The position numbers and the translations under genes are program-made. The notes under the pieces are model-generated. The model saw only the letters and a list, made by a program, of their open reading frames with translations. It did not search any database and was not told the DNA's origin. A stretch of 64,000 nt of DNA from Erinaceus europaeus (Eukaryota; Chordata; Mammalia; Eulipotyphla; Erinaceidae), in assembly GCF_950295315.1 (NCBI RefSeq), contig NC_080171.1, positions 116,431,064 through 116,495,063 on the forward strand, written 5' to 3'. This document shows, one piece after another, positions 55,293 to 64,000 of the stretch (position 1 is the first letter of the stretch; each line of letters begins with the position of its first letter).

Positions 55293-56103
55293 TACATTTT
55301 CTAGCCACTAAGCACTGAGCTAGTACTGTAACTTTGGTTTATAATAAAAGACCCTCTGTAGGGCTGAGAGATGGTTTTATCTGTAAAGCATGAACTTCAC
55401 CATGAGTGAGGACCTGGATTTTTGTCCCTGGCAACCACACGGTAGCATCACACAAAGGCGAAGCTTCACGAGCTTCACCAGAGGTGGAGACTGTCTTGGG
55501 GTGTCCTTGACCACAATGCCTCTAGGATGCTCTACAGAGCAGCTGAAACAGAGTGAGCCCAGGTGGGTGTATGTAAGGCCAGGTGACTATGTGTGTCTCA
55601 GTGCCACCAACAGTTTCTCTGTTGTAGTTTCAGTCTTATGGCTTCTGTAAAACTGGAGAGGTGCCAGTCCAAAGAGCTACCTGTTAGTTGGTTTAACCAA
55701 GCACAGGGTATAATAGTTTCTCTAATGGTTATCAGGCAAACATGAGCTAACAGAGAGGTCATTGACTGGGTCTCACCCCGCACAGTGATTTGAATGCATC
55801 CTTGTCCTGACAGGTGGTGGTAACCAGGTGAAGAGTCCCCAGGAATGAAGACTCTGGGAGCTAGCCATTCCTAGCCATTTTCTTAGTCTGAGACGCCTTC
55901 TCAACACTGCGTTGGCTTGAGAAGCGACAAGGGAACGATCCTTTCTGTAAGTTTATGTCAGTAAATGCCCGATATCTGTCTCTCTAATCTGAAGTATATC
56001 ATCTACTTCTGGCTACTATACCCCTCTAGAATACTATGTCATTATTCTCATTTCCCATCTAGATCTTTCCAAGGAAGAGTCCGTGTTTGTTCCCCATACA
56101 ACA
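55293..56103. other. Unique sequence with an old type 5 SINE
   Basis: AGATGGTTTTATCTGTAAAG (55370-55590) looks like a degraded tRNA-type SINE; the rest is unrecognised. Confidence 0.35.
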
Positions 56104-56500
56104 TGTTTTTTTTTTAATTGGGGGATTAGTGGTTTACAGTGGACAGTAAAATACATATGTAATATTTCATAGTTTCCACATAACAGTCTAACCTAGGACC
56201 TAAGCCCCACCCCCCACCCCCCCAGAGTCTTTTACTTTTACTTTGGTGCAAGACAACAAATTCAATCCAAGTTCTGTTTTGTGTTTCCCCTTCTGTTACT
56301 ATTTCTCAACTTCTGTGAGTGGGATCATCCCATATTCATCCTTCTGTTTCTGGCTGATCTCGCTTAACATGATTCCTTCAAGCTCCATCCAAGATGAGGT
56401 GAAGAAGGTGAGTTCATCATTTTTAATAGCTGAATGGTATTCCATTGTGTATCTAGACCACAACTTCCTCAGCCACTCATCTCCACAACATGCTTTCTGA
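56104..56500 (-). mobile_element. L1 3' end, antisense
   Basis: Begins AATTGGGGGATTAGTGGTTT and proceeds through the 3' UTR into the conserved end of ORF2 (GGGATCATCCCATATTCATC, TAGCTGAATGGTATTCCATT). Confidence 0.85.
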
Positions 56501-56569
56501 TCACTACTTGCATTCAATCCTCTGCTGCCCTTGAACATCAGAACATTTTGTCCTTGAAACTCTGTTTCT

Positions 56570-56848
56570 AGGAGTCGGATGGGAGCGCAGTGGGTTAAGC
56601 ACACATGGCGCAAAGCACAAGGACTGGCATAAGGATACTGGTTCGATCCCCCAGCTCTCCACCTGCAGGGAGTCACTTCACAGGTGGTGAAGCAAGTCTG
56701 CAGGTGTCTGCCTTTCTCTCCCCCTCTCTGTCTTCCCCTCTTCTCTCCATTTCCCTCTCCTATCCAACAACGATGACAACAATAATAACTACAACAACAA
56801 TAAAAAAAAAGGATGACAAAAGGGAAAATAAATAAAATTAAAGAAAAG
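56570..56848 (+). mobile_element. SINE type 1
   Basis: Full length; GAAACTCTG on both sides (about 56557 and 56847) belongs to its TSD. Confidence 0.9.
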
Positions 56849-56921
56849 AAACTCTGCTTTCCTGCTTCCAGTGGTACTAACATTATGCTGTAATATTTAT
56901 TTCTTTTTTTTTTTAGGATTT

Positions 56922-57000
56922 TAAGAAAATATTTATTTATTCCCTTTTGTTGCACTTGTTGTTTTATTGTTGGAGTTATTATTGATGTTGTTAGACTCCC
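56922..57000 (-). mobile_element. SINE type 1, internally deleted
   Basis: Antisense tail and linker (TTATTCCCTTTTGTTGCAC) joined directly to the extreme head GACTCCC; the whole body is missing. Confidence 0.7.
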
Positions 57001-57164
57001 TTTTTAATTTTTTTCAAATATTTAATTTATTTATTAATGAGAAAGCTAGGAGGAGAGAGAGAAAGAACCAGACATCGCTCTGTACATGCGCTGCTGGGGA
57101 TCAAACTCAGGACCTCATGCTTGAGAGTCCAGTGCTTTATCCACTGCGCCACCGCCCGGACCAC
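57001..57164 (-). mobile_element. SINE type 3
   Basis: Antisense (TCAGGACCTCATGCTTGAGA ... CGCCACCGCCCGGACCAC). Confidence 0.9.
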
Positions 57165-57465
57165 TCCTTCTCTCTCTTTCTCTCTCCTTCTCCCTCTTCT
57201 TCTCTTTTCTTCTCTCTCTTGTTAATATGTAGATAATATTATATATCATTAACATATTTAAGATTAATAAAAATAGAGAGAGAGAGGGGAGAGGAAGAAA
57301 GAAAGGCTTGTCTTCTAAGATCCTCTTTCCAGGTTCATGGCAGACCCCAGACATCCCAAACTAGAGTCACCCTCACCCCTACAGTCAAGCAGTCAACTCC
57401 TTTGCAAAGGACCTCTTAAAGATTGTTTTTTAAAATTCATTCATTCTGCTTTTCTCTCCCTTTCT

Positions 57466-57627
57466 AAGATTCATTCATTCATTCATTCATTCATTCATTC
57501 ATTCACATGAAAGAGGAGAGAGAAAGAACCAGAGCATCACTCTGGCACATGTGATGCCAGGGATCAAACTCAGGATATCAGGGCTTTCTGCCCAGAGTTC
57601 TAACCACTCTGCCACCTCCTGGGCCAT
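57466..57627 (-). mobile_element. SINE type 3 with ATTC repeat
   Basis: Antisense; (ATTC)n at 57466-57504 in the tail; head CTGCCACCTCCTGGGCC. Confidence 0.82.
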
Positions 57628-57907
57628 GCTTCTACTTCTTTCATGAGGCTAAACTACGGAATAACTGGAGTTGAAGGCCTAAGCTTGACGGTGGACACAT
57701 CTGAGTTTCGGTAACTTCTCCAGACTCAGTCCCATCACCTATGAAATCGGTCTACTAGTTGTACCCTCCCTTTAAGCCTAGTGAGAAGAAATATCATGTT
57801 CTTAGTCTAGGGACCACTGAGCAGAAGAAGTAAACAACAGCCAACACTTTGTTAGTTTGGTCAACACTTGCTGCCCAGTTATATAGCAGTCCCTGTCTCC
57901 TTTCTTC

Positions 57908-58156
57908 CAGATTACTTTATTTACTTATTTGGAGGAGAGAGAGATCAAGAGAGAAGAGAAGAGAAGAGAAGAGAAGAGAAGAGAAGAGAAGAGAAGAGAG
58001 AGAGGGAGGGAGAAAGGAAGTGTGAGAGAGAAAGAAGAAAGAGAGAATGCACCACCAAAGTTTCCTTCCTTCAACACAGTGGACACTGGACTCGAACCAA
58101 CGTCATGTCCATGGCAAAGCAGCACACTGTCCAAGAGAGATATTTCCCCAGTCCCA
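57908..58156 (-). mobile_element. Old SINE with AGAAG repeat
   Basis: Antisense; (AGAGA/AGAAG)n at 57945-58000; CCAGATTACTTTA on both sides (57907 and 58154 areas) is the TSD. Confidence 0.7.
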
Positions 58157-58866
58157 GATTACTTTAATAATGCTTTATAGTAACTTCCTAACTCTTAGCT
58201 AGCCTCCCTCTCTCCCAGCTAGTCTCTTAACCAGTCTCACTCTCTCAGAAAAGTGCTACACCCACAACCTGACAATCACCTCTTGTCCTTTTATCCGTCT
58301 GTGCAGCGCCCACTCCCCAGCTTTCTCTGCCCCTGTGGGTGTTGCCCCTTGCCCCTCCCCCTCAGCGTGGGCTTGCAGTGCCAGCCTCCGTCGCAACTCA
58401 GCACATTGTTCTGCAGTGACTGAACTTGTTTGTGTTTCTGTCTCTTCCACTAAATTAATGCCTATTAAAGACACAGTCCTCTCGGCTCTTCCTCTTACAT
58501 TCTGACTCGGCATCCTTGGTGTGAGATCCACAAGTGAGCTTTTTTATTGTTATTGATTTCAGTGAGCAGCCCCGACTACTGGAATGCTCCCTAAACTTGG
58601 TGAAGGAGAATCAAGTGCACCTTCCTGTGAGACAGACAAGGAAGAGACTTGCTCATCTTCATGAACCCAGGATTTATTCGAGTACTTGGCAAACAGTAAA
58701 TATTTGGAGATTGCTTGTTCAGTGAGTCAAGAATGACTCCGAGGAAGTAATGACTGAGGGAGTGACTGGATCGTGAGATGGGTGGGGACCCATATGCTGT
58801 AATCTCTGACAGAAAAGAGGTTTCTTCCGGGTTAGTCCACCTGCAAGGTAGCTATCGAACTTAAGC
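58157..58866. other. Unique sequence, possible L2-like piece
   Basis: GGCAAACAGTAAATATTTGG at about 58689 resembles the end of old L2/MIR repeats. Nothing else recognised. Confidence 0.3.
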
Positions 58867-58881
58867 AAAAATTGTCAGAGT

Positions 58882-59086
58882 TGGGGGCCGGGTGGTGGCG
58901 CACCTGGTTGAGCGACATGTTACAGTGTGAAAGGACCCGGGTTCGAGTCCCTGGCCCCTACCTGCAGGGGGAAAGCTTTGCAAGTGGTGAAGCAGGGCTG
59001 CAGGTGTCTCTCTGTCTCCTCCTTCCCTCTCAATTGCTGGCTGTTTCTATCCAATAAATAAAGATAATTTTTTTTTAAATGCTTTA
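58882..59086 (+). mobile_element. SINE type 2, reference copy
   Basis: Perfect 15-bp TSD AAAAATTGTCAGAGT (58867-58881 and 59087-59101). GGGTGGTGGCGCACCTGG head, CTATCCAATAAATAAAG end. Confidence 0.93.
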
Positions 59087-59185
59087 AAAAATTGTCAGAG
59101 TCATGGACTCCTAGGGAAATAACTAAAACAGCCTCCCTAGCTTCTATCCACCCTATTCCCATCTGCTCTATCCCTACATTATGGT

Positions 59186-59815
59186 TCCTTTTCATTAAGT
59201 ATTTTGTCCTGCTTTGTATCTTACTACCTTTTAACCACTAAGTTTTGGATGCTATTAAAATTTCATCCTGGGCATATGACCTCACCATTGTGTCCTGGAA
59301 CCTCACCTCTCCAGAGCCCTACCCCACTAGGGAAAGATAGAAACAGGCTGGAGGTATGGAGTATTCTGCCAATGTCCAATGGAGAACTCAATTACAGAAG
59401 CCAGAACTCCCACCTTCTGCACCACATTAAAAAAAAAAAAAGGTCCATACTCCCAGGGGGGGATAAATATTAGGGGAAGATGCCCAGAGGGCTCTGTACT
59501 CCAATTCCATCCTGAACCAGAGAGAGAGGGGGATGGGCAAGGGGGAGGAAGGACACTCAGAAGTAGTAGGTGTGACTTAGAAAGGAAGAGAAGGCAGGAC
59601 CATAGAGAAAAACAGGCAAATATATAAAAACATAGACACATAGTTATAGAAATAATAGTCACCCTATCTGTGATCTTGGGAGAATAGTGCAGTTTCCGGT
59701 GGAGGGAATGGGGACACAGAAGTCTGCTGGTGGAAAGGTGTGGAATTATACCCGTTATCTTATAATTTTGTAAATTAACATGAAATCACTAATAAAAATG
59801 TTTAAAGAATTATTA
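59186..59815 (+). mobile_element. Same A-tailed family, longest copy
   Basis: Same blocks as at 38036, with an extra segment of about 190 bp (59490-59680; GAGAGAGAGGGGGATGGGCA and onward) not present in the 38-kb copies. Ends CTTATAATTTTGTAAATTAA and CACTAATAAAAATG. Confidence 0.7.
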
Positions 59816-60029
59816 GTGATAAACAATGAATAGGAGCATTATTTTAAAAGAAAGAGAAAAACAAACCCCAGATCTAATTTAAAAGGCTTTTCTTTCAATT
59901 TGCTTTTGGTTGTCTTACAGATATATAGAGCTCTCCTGCCACCTAGTGGATATATATGTATACCACAGCTCTGCATGGACTTCAAGCCCTCGTGTGTTTT
60001 TCTAATGTTTGCCAGTCTTATTAGGAAAT

Positions 60030-60278
60030 CACTTTCCCCCATTTTGTTGCCCTTTGTTGTTACTGTTGCCATTGCTGTTGTTGTTGGATAGGACAGAGAG
60101 AAATGGAGAGAGGAGGGGAAGACAGAGAGAGAGGGGAGAGAAAGACAGACACCTGCAGACCTGCTTCACCACCTGCAGGTGGGGAGCCGGGGCTCCAACC
60201 GGGATCCTTACGCCGGTCCTTGTGCTTTGTGCCACCTGCGCTTAACCCGCTGCGCTACCGCCCGACTACCGGCTTTCC
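60030..60278 (-). mobile_element. SINE type 1, deletion in body
   Basis: Antisense; CTTCACCACCTGCAGGTGGG shows loss of the usual GTGAAGCGACTCCC segment. Confidence 0.88.
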
Positions 60279-60395
60279 TATTCTTTATCCCTCTGGAGGG
60301 TCATTATGGGGAGCAGAAGGTGGAAGGTCTGATTTCTGTAATTGCTTCTCCACTGGACACGGGCGTTGGCAGGTGGATCCATACTCTCACCCTGA
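60279..60395 (-). mobile_element. Same A-tailed family, antisense fragment
   Basis: Reverse complement of the GAAGCAATTACAGAA/CTTCTGC block, directly abutting the head of a minus-strand type 1 SINE. Confidence 0.65.
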
Positions 60396-60489
60396 ATAAT
60401 AAACTATTTTTAAGTTAAAAAATAAGACCTCCTAGAATTGTGACAGGGACTATATTGAATCTGTAGATTGCTTTGAGCAGTACTGACAT

Positions 60490-60612
60490 CATATATCTAT
60501 GAGGGGGAGGGAAAGAGAGAGCTCGGCACCAAAGCTTCCTTCACCGTGGTGGTGGCCAGGCTTATCTATGGCAAAGCAGCAGACTATCCAAGCGAGCTAT
60601 TTTGCCAGCCCA
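60490..60612 (-). mobile_element. Old SINE remnant
   Basis: Same old family as 57908 (CAAAGCTTCCTTCACC ... GGCAAAGCAGCAGACTATCC). Confidence 0.5.
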
Positions 60613-60638
60613 ACATTTAACAGTATATAATCTTCCAA

Positions 60639-60838
60639 AAGGGGGCCAGGTGGTGGGGCAACTGGTTAAGTGCTCACATTACAGCGTGCAAGGACCCAGG
60701 TTCAAGCCCCTGGTCCTCACCTGCAGGGGAAAAGCTTCACAAGTGGTGAAGCAGGGCTGCAGATGTCTTTTTCCCTCTCTATCCCCCTCCAATTTCTCTT
60801 GGTCTCTATTCAATAATAAAAAAAAATTTTAAAGATGA
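60639..60838 (+). mobile_element. SINE type 2
   Basis: AATCTTCCAA flanks on both sides (60628 and about 60866); TAATAA-rich tail. Confidence 0.88.
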
Positions 60839-60969
60839 AAATAAAAGATTTTAATAATAATAATAATCTTCCAATACGCCAATATGGAACATCCTTGTAA
60901 TTTTTAGTCAATCTTTAGTTTCTTTTCAGAGATGTTTTTAATTACATTCATTTTGTTAAGATTTATTTA

Positions 60970-61239
60970 CTTTTAAAAAAATATTTATTCCCTTTTGTTG
61001 CCCTTGTTGTTTTATTGTTGTAGTTATTATTGTTGTAGTTACTGATGTCGTCGTTGTTGGATAGGACAGACAGAAATGGACAGAGGAGGGGGAGACAGGG
61101 AGGGGGAGAGAAAGACAGACACCTGCAGACCTGCTTCACCGCTTGTGAAGTGACTCCCCTGCAGGTGGGGAGCCAGGGGCTCGAAACGGGATCCTAAAGC
61201 CGGTCCTTGTGCTTTGCGCCACGTGCGCTTAACCCGCTG
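60970..61239 (-). mobile_element. SINE type 1, last 20 bases of head missing
   Basis: Antisense; ends at CTTAACCCGCTG and passes directly into antisense L1. Confidence 0.88.
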
Positions 61240-62055
61240 ATGATTATAAGTTTACAGGGCATAGTTCCACAGCACACACACACCACCAAAGCTCTGTATC
61301 CCCATGCTCCCACCTCCCAAAGAGAACCACCAGAGTTCTCACAAAGTCATAGGAACTGTTTCTTTTCTCCTCCTTGTCCTTGTCCCCTTCCTCGTCCTCC
61401 TTCTTCTTCCTGCAAGTCTGTGCATTTCAGTTTTCTAGATTCCACTTATGAGTGAGACCATCAGGTAACAGCCTTTCATCTCTTTACTTACTTCACCAGG
61501 CATCATTCATCACCTCCGGTTCCATCCATTTTGTCCCAAATGGCATATCATCTTTTTCTGATTGCAGAGTAGTGTTCCATGGAGTATAGACCGTAACTTC
61601 TTTATCTGTCGTTGACTGCTCCTTTGGCTGCTCCCTCCACTGTTTGCCATACACAGCTATAAACATAGGGGTGCATGTGTCCGTCCCTTCAAACTACTGA
61701 TTGTGTGTCATTTCGGTAAATGCCCACGAGTGGTATTGCTGGGTCATAAGGTGACTCCATTTTTATTTGTTTAAGTACTCTCTATCCACACAGTCTTCCA
61801 CAGGGGCCTCCCCAGTTTGCATTCGCACCAGCAGTGAAGCAGAGTTCCCTTTTCTCCACATCCTCTCCAACACCTGTTATTTCCATTTTGTAGACGGAGA
61901 CCATTTTCTCAGGTGAGAGACAGAATCTTGGGGTGGCTTTAATTTGCATCTGTTTTGCACAAGTGGAGTATTTCTGCATATGTGTGTGGGGACCATGTGT
62001 ATCTCTTCTTTAGAGAGCTACCTAGGTAGATTTTTGGCCCATTTTTTTTTTTTTA
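61240..62055 (-). mobile_element. Old L1 3' UTR, antisense
   Basis: Antisense L1 end: CCATTTTGTCCCAAATGGCA, GTGTTCCATGGAGTATA, GTATTGCTGGGTCATAAGGT, TTCTCCACATCCTCTCCAAC, TTGGCCCATTTTTTT. Diverged. The type 1 SINE next to it lost its tRNA head where it meets this L1. Confidence 0.8.
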
Positions 62056-62105
62056 GAGCTAGCTGTACCAGATATTAGCAAAATAGGTTAAAAAAACAAC
62101 AACAT

Positions 62106-62378
62106 TGGAGTCAGGCAGTAGTGCAGCAGGTTAAGCGCATGTGGCACCAAGCTCAAGGACTGGTGTGAGGATCCTGGTTCGAGCCTCCAGCTCCCCACCT
62201 GCAGGGGAGTCGCTTCACAGGCGGTGAAGCAGGTCTGCAGGTGTCTTTCTTGTCTTTCTCTCCCCCTCTCTGTCTTCCCTTCCTCTCTCCAATTCTCTCT
62301 GTCCTATCCAACAACATCAATAACAACAACAATAAAAACAACAAGGTCAACAAAAGGGAAAATAAATAAATATAAAAA
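62106..62378 (+). mobile_element. SINE type 1
   Basis: Full length. Confidence 0.9.
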
Positions 62379-62415
62379 ACATGGTTCAATTATATGCTGT
62401 CTACAAGAAACTCAC

Positions 62416-62460
62416 TTTATTCATTCATTCATTCATTCATTCATTCATTCATTCATTCAA
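62416..62460. repeat. ATTC microsatellite
   Basis: (TTCA)n of about 44 bases. Confidence 0.92.
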
Positions 62461-62479
62461 ATACTCAGTCTTTCCAAGG

Positions 62480-62660
62480 CCATGATCTTTTTCTTATTTT
62501 TTCTTTTCCTTCTCTCTTTCTTTCTCCTTCTCCTTCTATTTTTGACTTTAGTTGCTGAAAAAGAGAGAAGATACCCCAGAGAATCACTCTGGCTCATGAG
62601 ATGACAACTGAGCTGAGGACCTCAGGTGTTCTAGCCACTGCACTACCTCCCAGGCCATGA
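62480..62660 (-). mobile_element. SINE type 3, diverged
   Basis: Antisense; CT-rich tail and ATCACTCTGGCTCATGAGAT ... CACTACCTCCCAGGCC. Confidence 0.7.
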
Positions 62661-62679
62661 AAGCTAACTCCCTCTGCCC

Positions 62680-63308
62680 CCCACTAATGTTACTGCTGGG
62701 GCTTGATGCTTGTAAGATGAATCAATAGCTCCTGGTGGCCACCTGCAGGGGGGTTGCATCACAGGCGGTGAAGCAGGTCTGCAGGTGTTTCTTTCTCTCT
62801 CTCCCTCTATCTTCCCCTCCTCTCTCAATTTCTCTCTGTCCTATCCAATACAATGTTAAAAAAAGGGGGGGTAGTCGAGCGGTGGCGCAGTGGGTTAAGC
62901 GCAGGTGGCACAAAGCGCAGGGACCGGCTTAAGGATCCCGGTTCGAGCCCCCGGCTCCCCACCTGCAGGGGAGTCGCTTCACGGGCGGTGAAGCAGGTCT
63001 GCAGGTGTCTGTCTTTCTCTCCCCCTCTCTCTGTCTTCCCCTCCTCTCTCCATTTCTCTCTGTCCTATCCAACAACAAAGCAACGTCAACAATGGCAATA
63101 ATAATAACCGCAACGAGGCTGCAACAACTAGGGCAACAAAAAGGGGGAAAAATGGCCTCCAGGAGCGGTGGATTCATGGTGCAGGCACCGAGCCCAGCAA
63201 TAACCCTGGAGGAAAAAGAAAAAAAAAAAGGCCACCAGGAGCAGTGGATTCGTAGTAGTATACACACCAAGTCCCAGCAATAATCATGGAGGCCAAAAAA
63301 AAAAAAAA
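62680..63308. mobile_element. Chimeric SINE type 1L, inverted at one end and split by another SINE
   Basis: 62680-62740 is an antisense distal piece (CTGCTGGGGCTTGATGC ... CTCCTGGTGGCC). It joins a sense headless body (62741-62860) whose distal part reappears at 63230-63308 after the inserted SINE. Confidence 0.7.
62868..63229 (+). mobile_element. SINE type 1L, variant linker, nested
   Basis: Full length (GCAACGAGGCTGCAACAAC linker), inside the chimeric SINE. Confidence 0.9.
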
Positions 63309-63532
63309 GTGGACTTACAGATATGCAATAACATTGGTTTTTGTACTTTTCTTCATGTTTACTTGTTCAGGGATTTTTATTTTCTTTTGATTCTGTATCT
63401 TAAAGTTATCTGCTCTGGAGAAGGAGCTCTCATTAGAAAAACAGAAACCTCGAAGATGTTCTGCAAGTTGGAACTAATTGTAGCACCGGTGTCCATTCTG
63501 GGCCCCTCCCTTCCTCCCTTCATTCCCTTTCT

Positions 63533-63729
63533 TTCTATTTGTTTATTTATTTACTATTGGATAGAGACAGAGAAGTTGAGAGGGGTGGAGAGGAGATAGA
63601 GAGGGAGAGAGAAGAGATTCCTGTAGCCCTGCATCACCACTCATGAAGCTTCTCCCCTGTAGGTGGGGACCCTGGGTCCTGGAGCTCTGTAATATGTGTG
63701 CTTAACCAGGTGCGCCACCACCTGGCCCC
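63533..63729 (-). mobile_element. SINE type 2
   Basis: Antisense, ending GCGCCACCACCTGGCCCC. Confidence 0.88.
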
Positions 63730-64000
63730 TGTATCGTTTTCAGTTACTTCTCCTTCTTCTCAGATTCCTGGAGGCGCCTCTCAGCTCAAGGCACCCCCGG
63801 GCTCTGCCTGGTTTCCTCCTCCTCCCATCACGGTCTGGACTCCTAACTATGCTGGAGCAAGGACGGGGGTCGCCTCTTGTCTCTTGTCTCCTGCTGGTAA
63901 CCGCCCTTTGTTGCTCAGTGTTTCAAAGTCTTGAGACTGCATTGCATGCATATTCCCCCCCAGGTGAGTCAAGCCCTGTTATTCCATTTTGCTGGGAGCA
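63730..64000. other. Right-edge sequence, unassigned
   Basis: GC-rich then T-rich DNA without exon or SINE. It could be part of an old LTR, but no terminal motifs are visible. Confidence 0.25.

Noticed and set aside
63730..64000. First exon or promoter of AFG3L2, the next gene in human
   Set aside because: No coding similarity seen; in human the two genes start tens of kilobases apart, so it should lie beyond the window.

Overview
This is a stretch of mammalian nuclear DNA, almost certainly from an erinaceid hedgehog (Erinaceus or a close relative). Two observations place it. First, the sequence is saturated with tRNA-headed SINEs of the ERI kind known from hedgehogs: about 110 copies or pieces, roughly two fifths of the window by my own count. 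Second, it contains a Vingi-type non-LTR retrotransposon, and within mammals that group is known to me only from hedgehogs. Nothing in the window is prokaryotic, and the many small ORFs are nearly all translations of SINEs or microsatellites.

Host genes. The left edge holds the last coding exon of SPIRE1 on the + strand (989-1247), followed by a 3' UTR unusually free of repeats. Converging on it from the - strand is PRELID3A (SLMO1), which fills most of the window: a CpG-island promoter and exon 1 near 49.1 kb, exon 2 at 36.0 kb, exon 3 at 34.5 kb, exons 4 and 5 at 30.3-30.6 kb, then two alternative terminal coding exons at 26.0 kb (172-residue product) and 13.2 kb (182-residue product). The tail-to-tail SPIRE1/PRELID3A order matches human chromosome 18p11. 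From 49.5 kb to the end I find no host exon.

Repeat vocabulary used below. Type 1: tRNA-like head with A box (GGTAGCGCAGCGGG) and B box (GGTTCGAGCCC), a body rich in CTGCAGGTGTCTGTCTTTCTC, and an ACAACAATA / AATAAATAAATA tail. Type 1L: the same with an added distal segment (CCAGGAGCAGTGGATTC ... CCCTGGAGGCAAAA). Type 2: head GGTGGCGCACCTGGTT, body ending CTATCCAATAAATAAA. Type 3: head GTCCGGGAGGTGGCGCAGTG, short CT-rich body. Type 4: ATAGCATAATGGTTATGCAAA ... GAGCAGTGCTCTGGT. Type 5: AGATAGCTCAGTGGT-like heads, mostly old. Many copies are nested and carry clear target-site duplications (TSDs), so insertion order can be read. Other repeats are L1 3' ends of several ages, a second A-tailed family I cannot name, a solo LTR with a 6-bp TSD, an RPL9 processed pseudogene and microsatellites.

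Most notable: (1) a 5'-truncated Vingi copy (52668-54688) inside a SINE, with one premature stop in an otherwise open frame; (2) a complete 159-bp internally deleted Vingi derivative (47967-48125) with a perfect 12-bp TSD; (3) the first 70 nt of that derivative fold as an HDV-like self-cleaving ribozyme whose predicted cleavage site is exactly the element's 5' end; (4) the two alternative last exons of PRELID3A; (5) a nest of SINE, solo LTR and SINEs at 42.66-44.04 kb.
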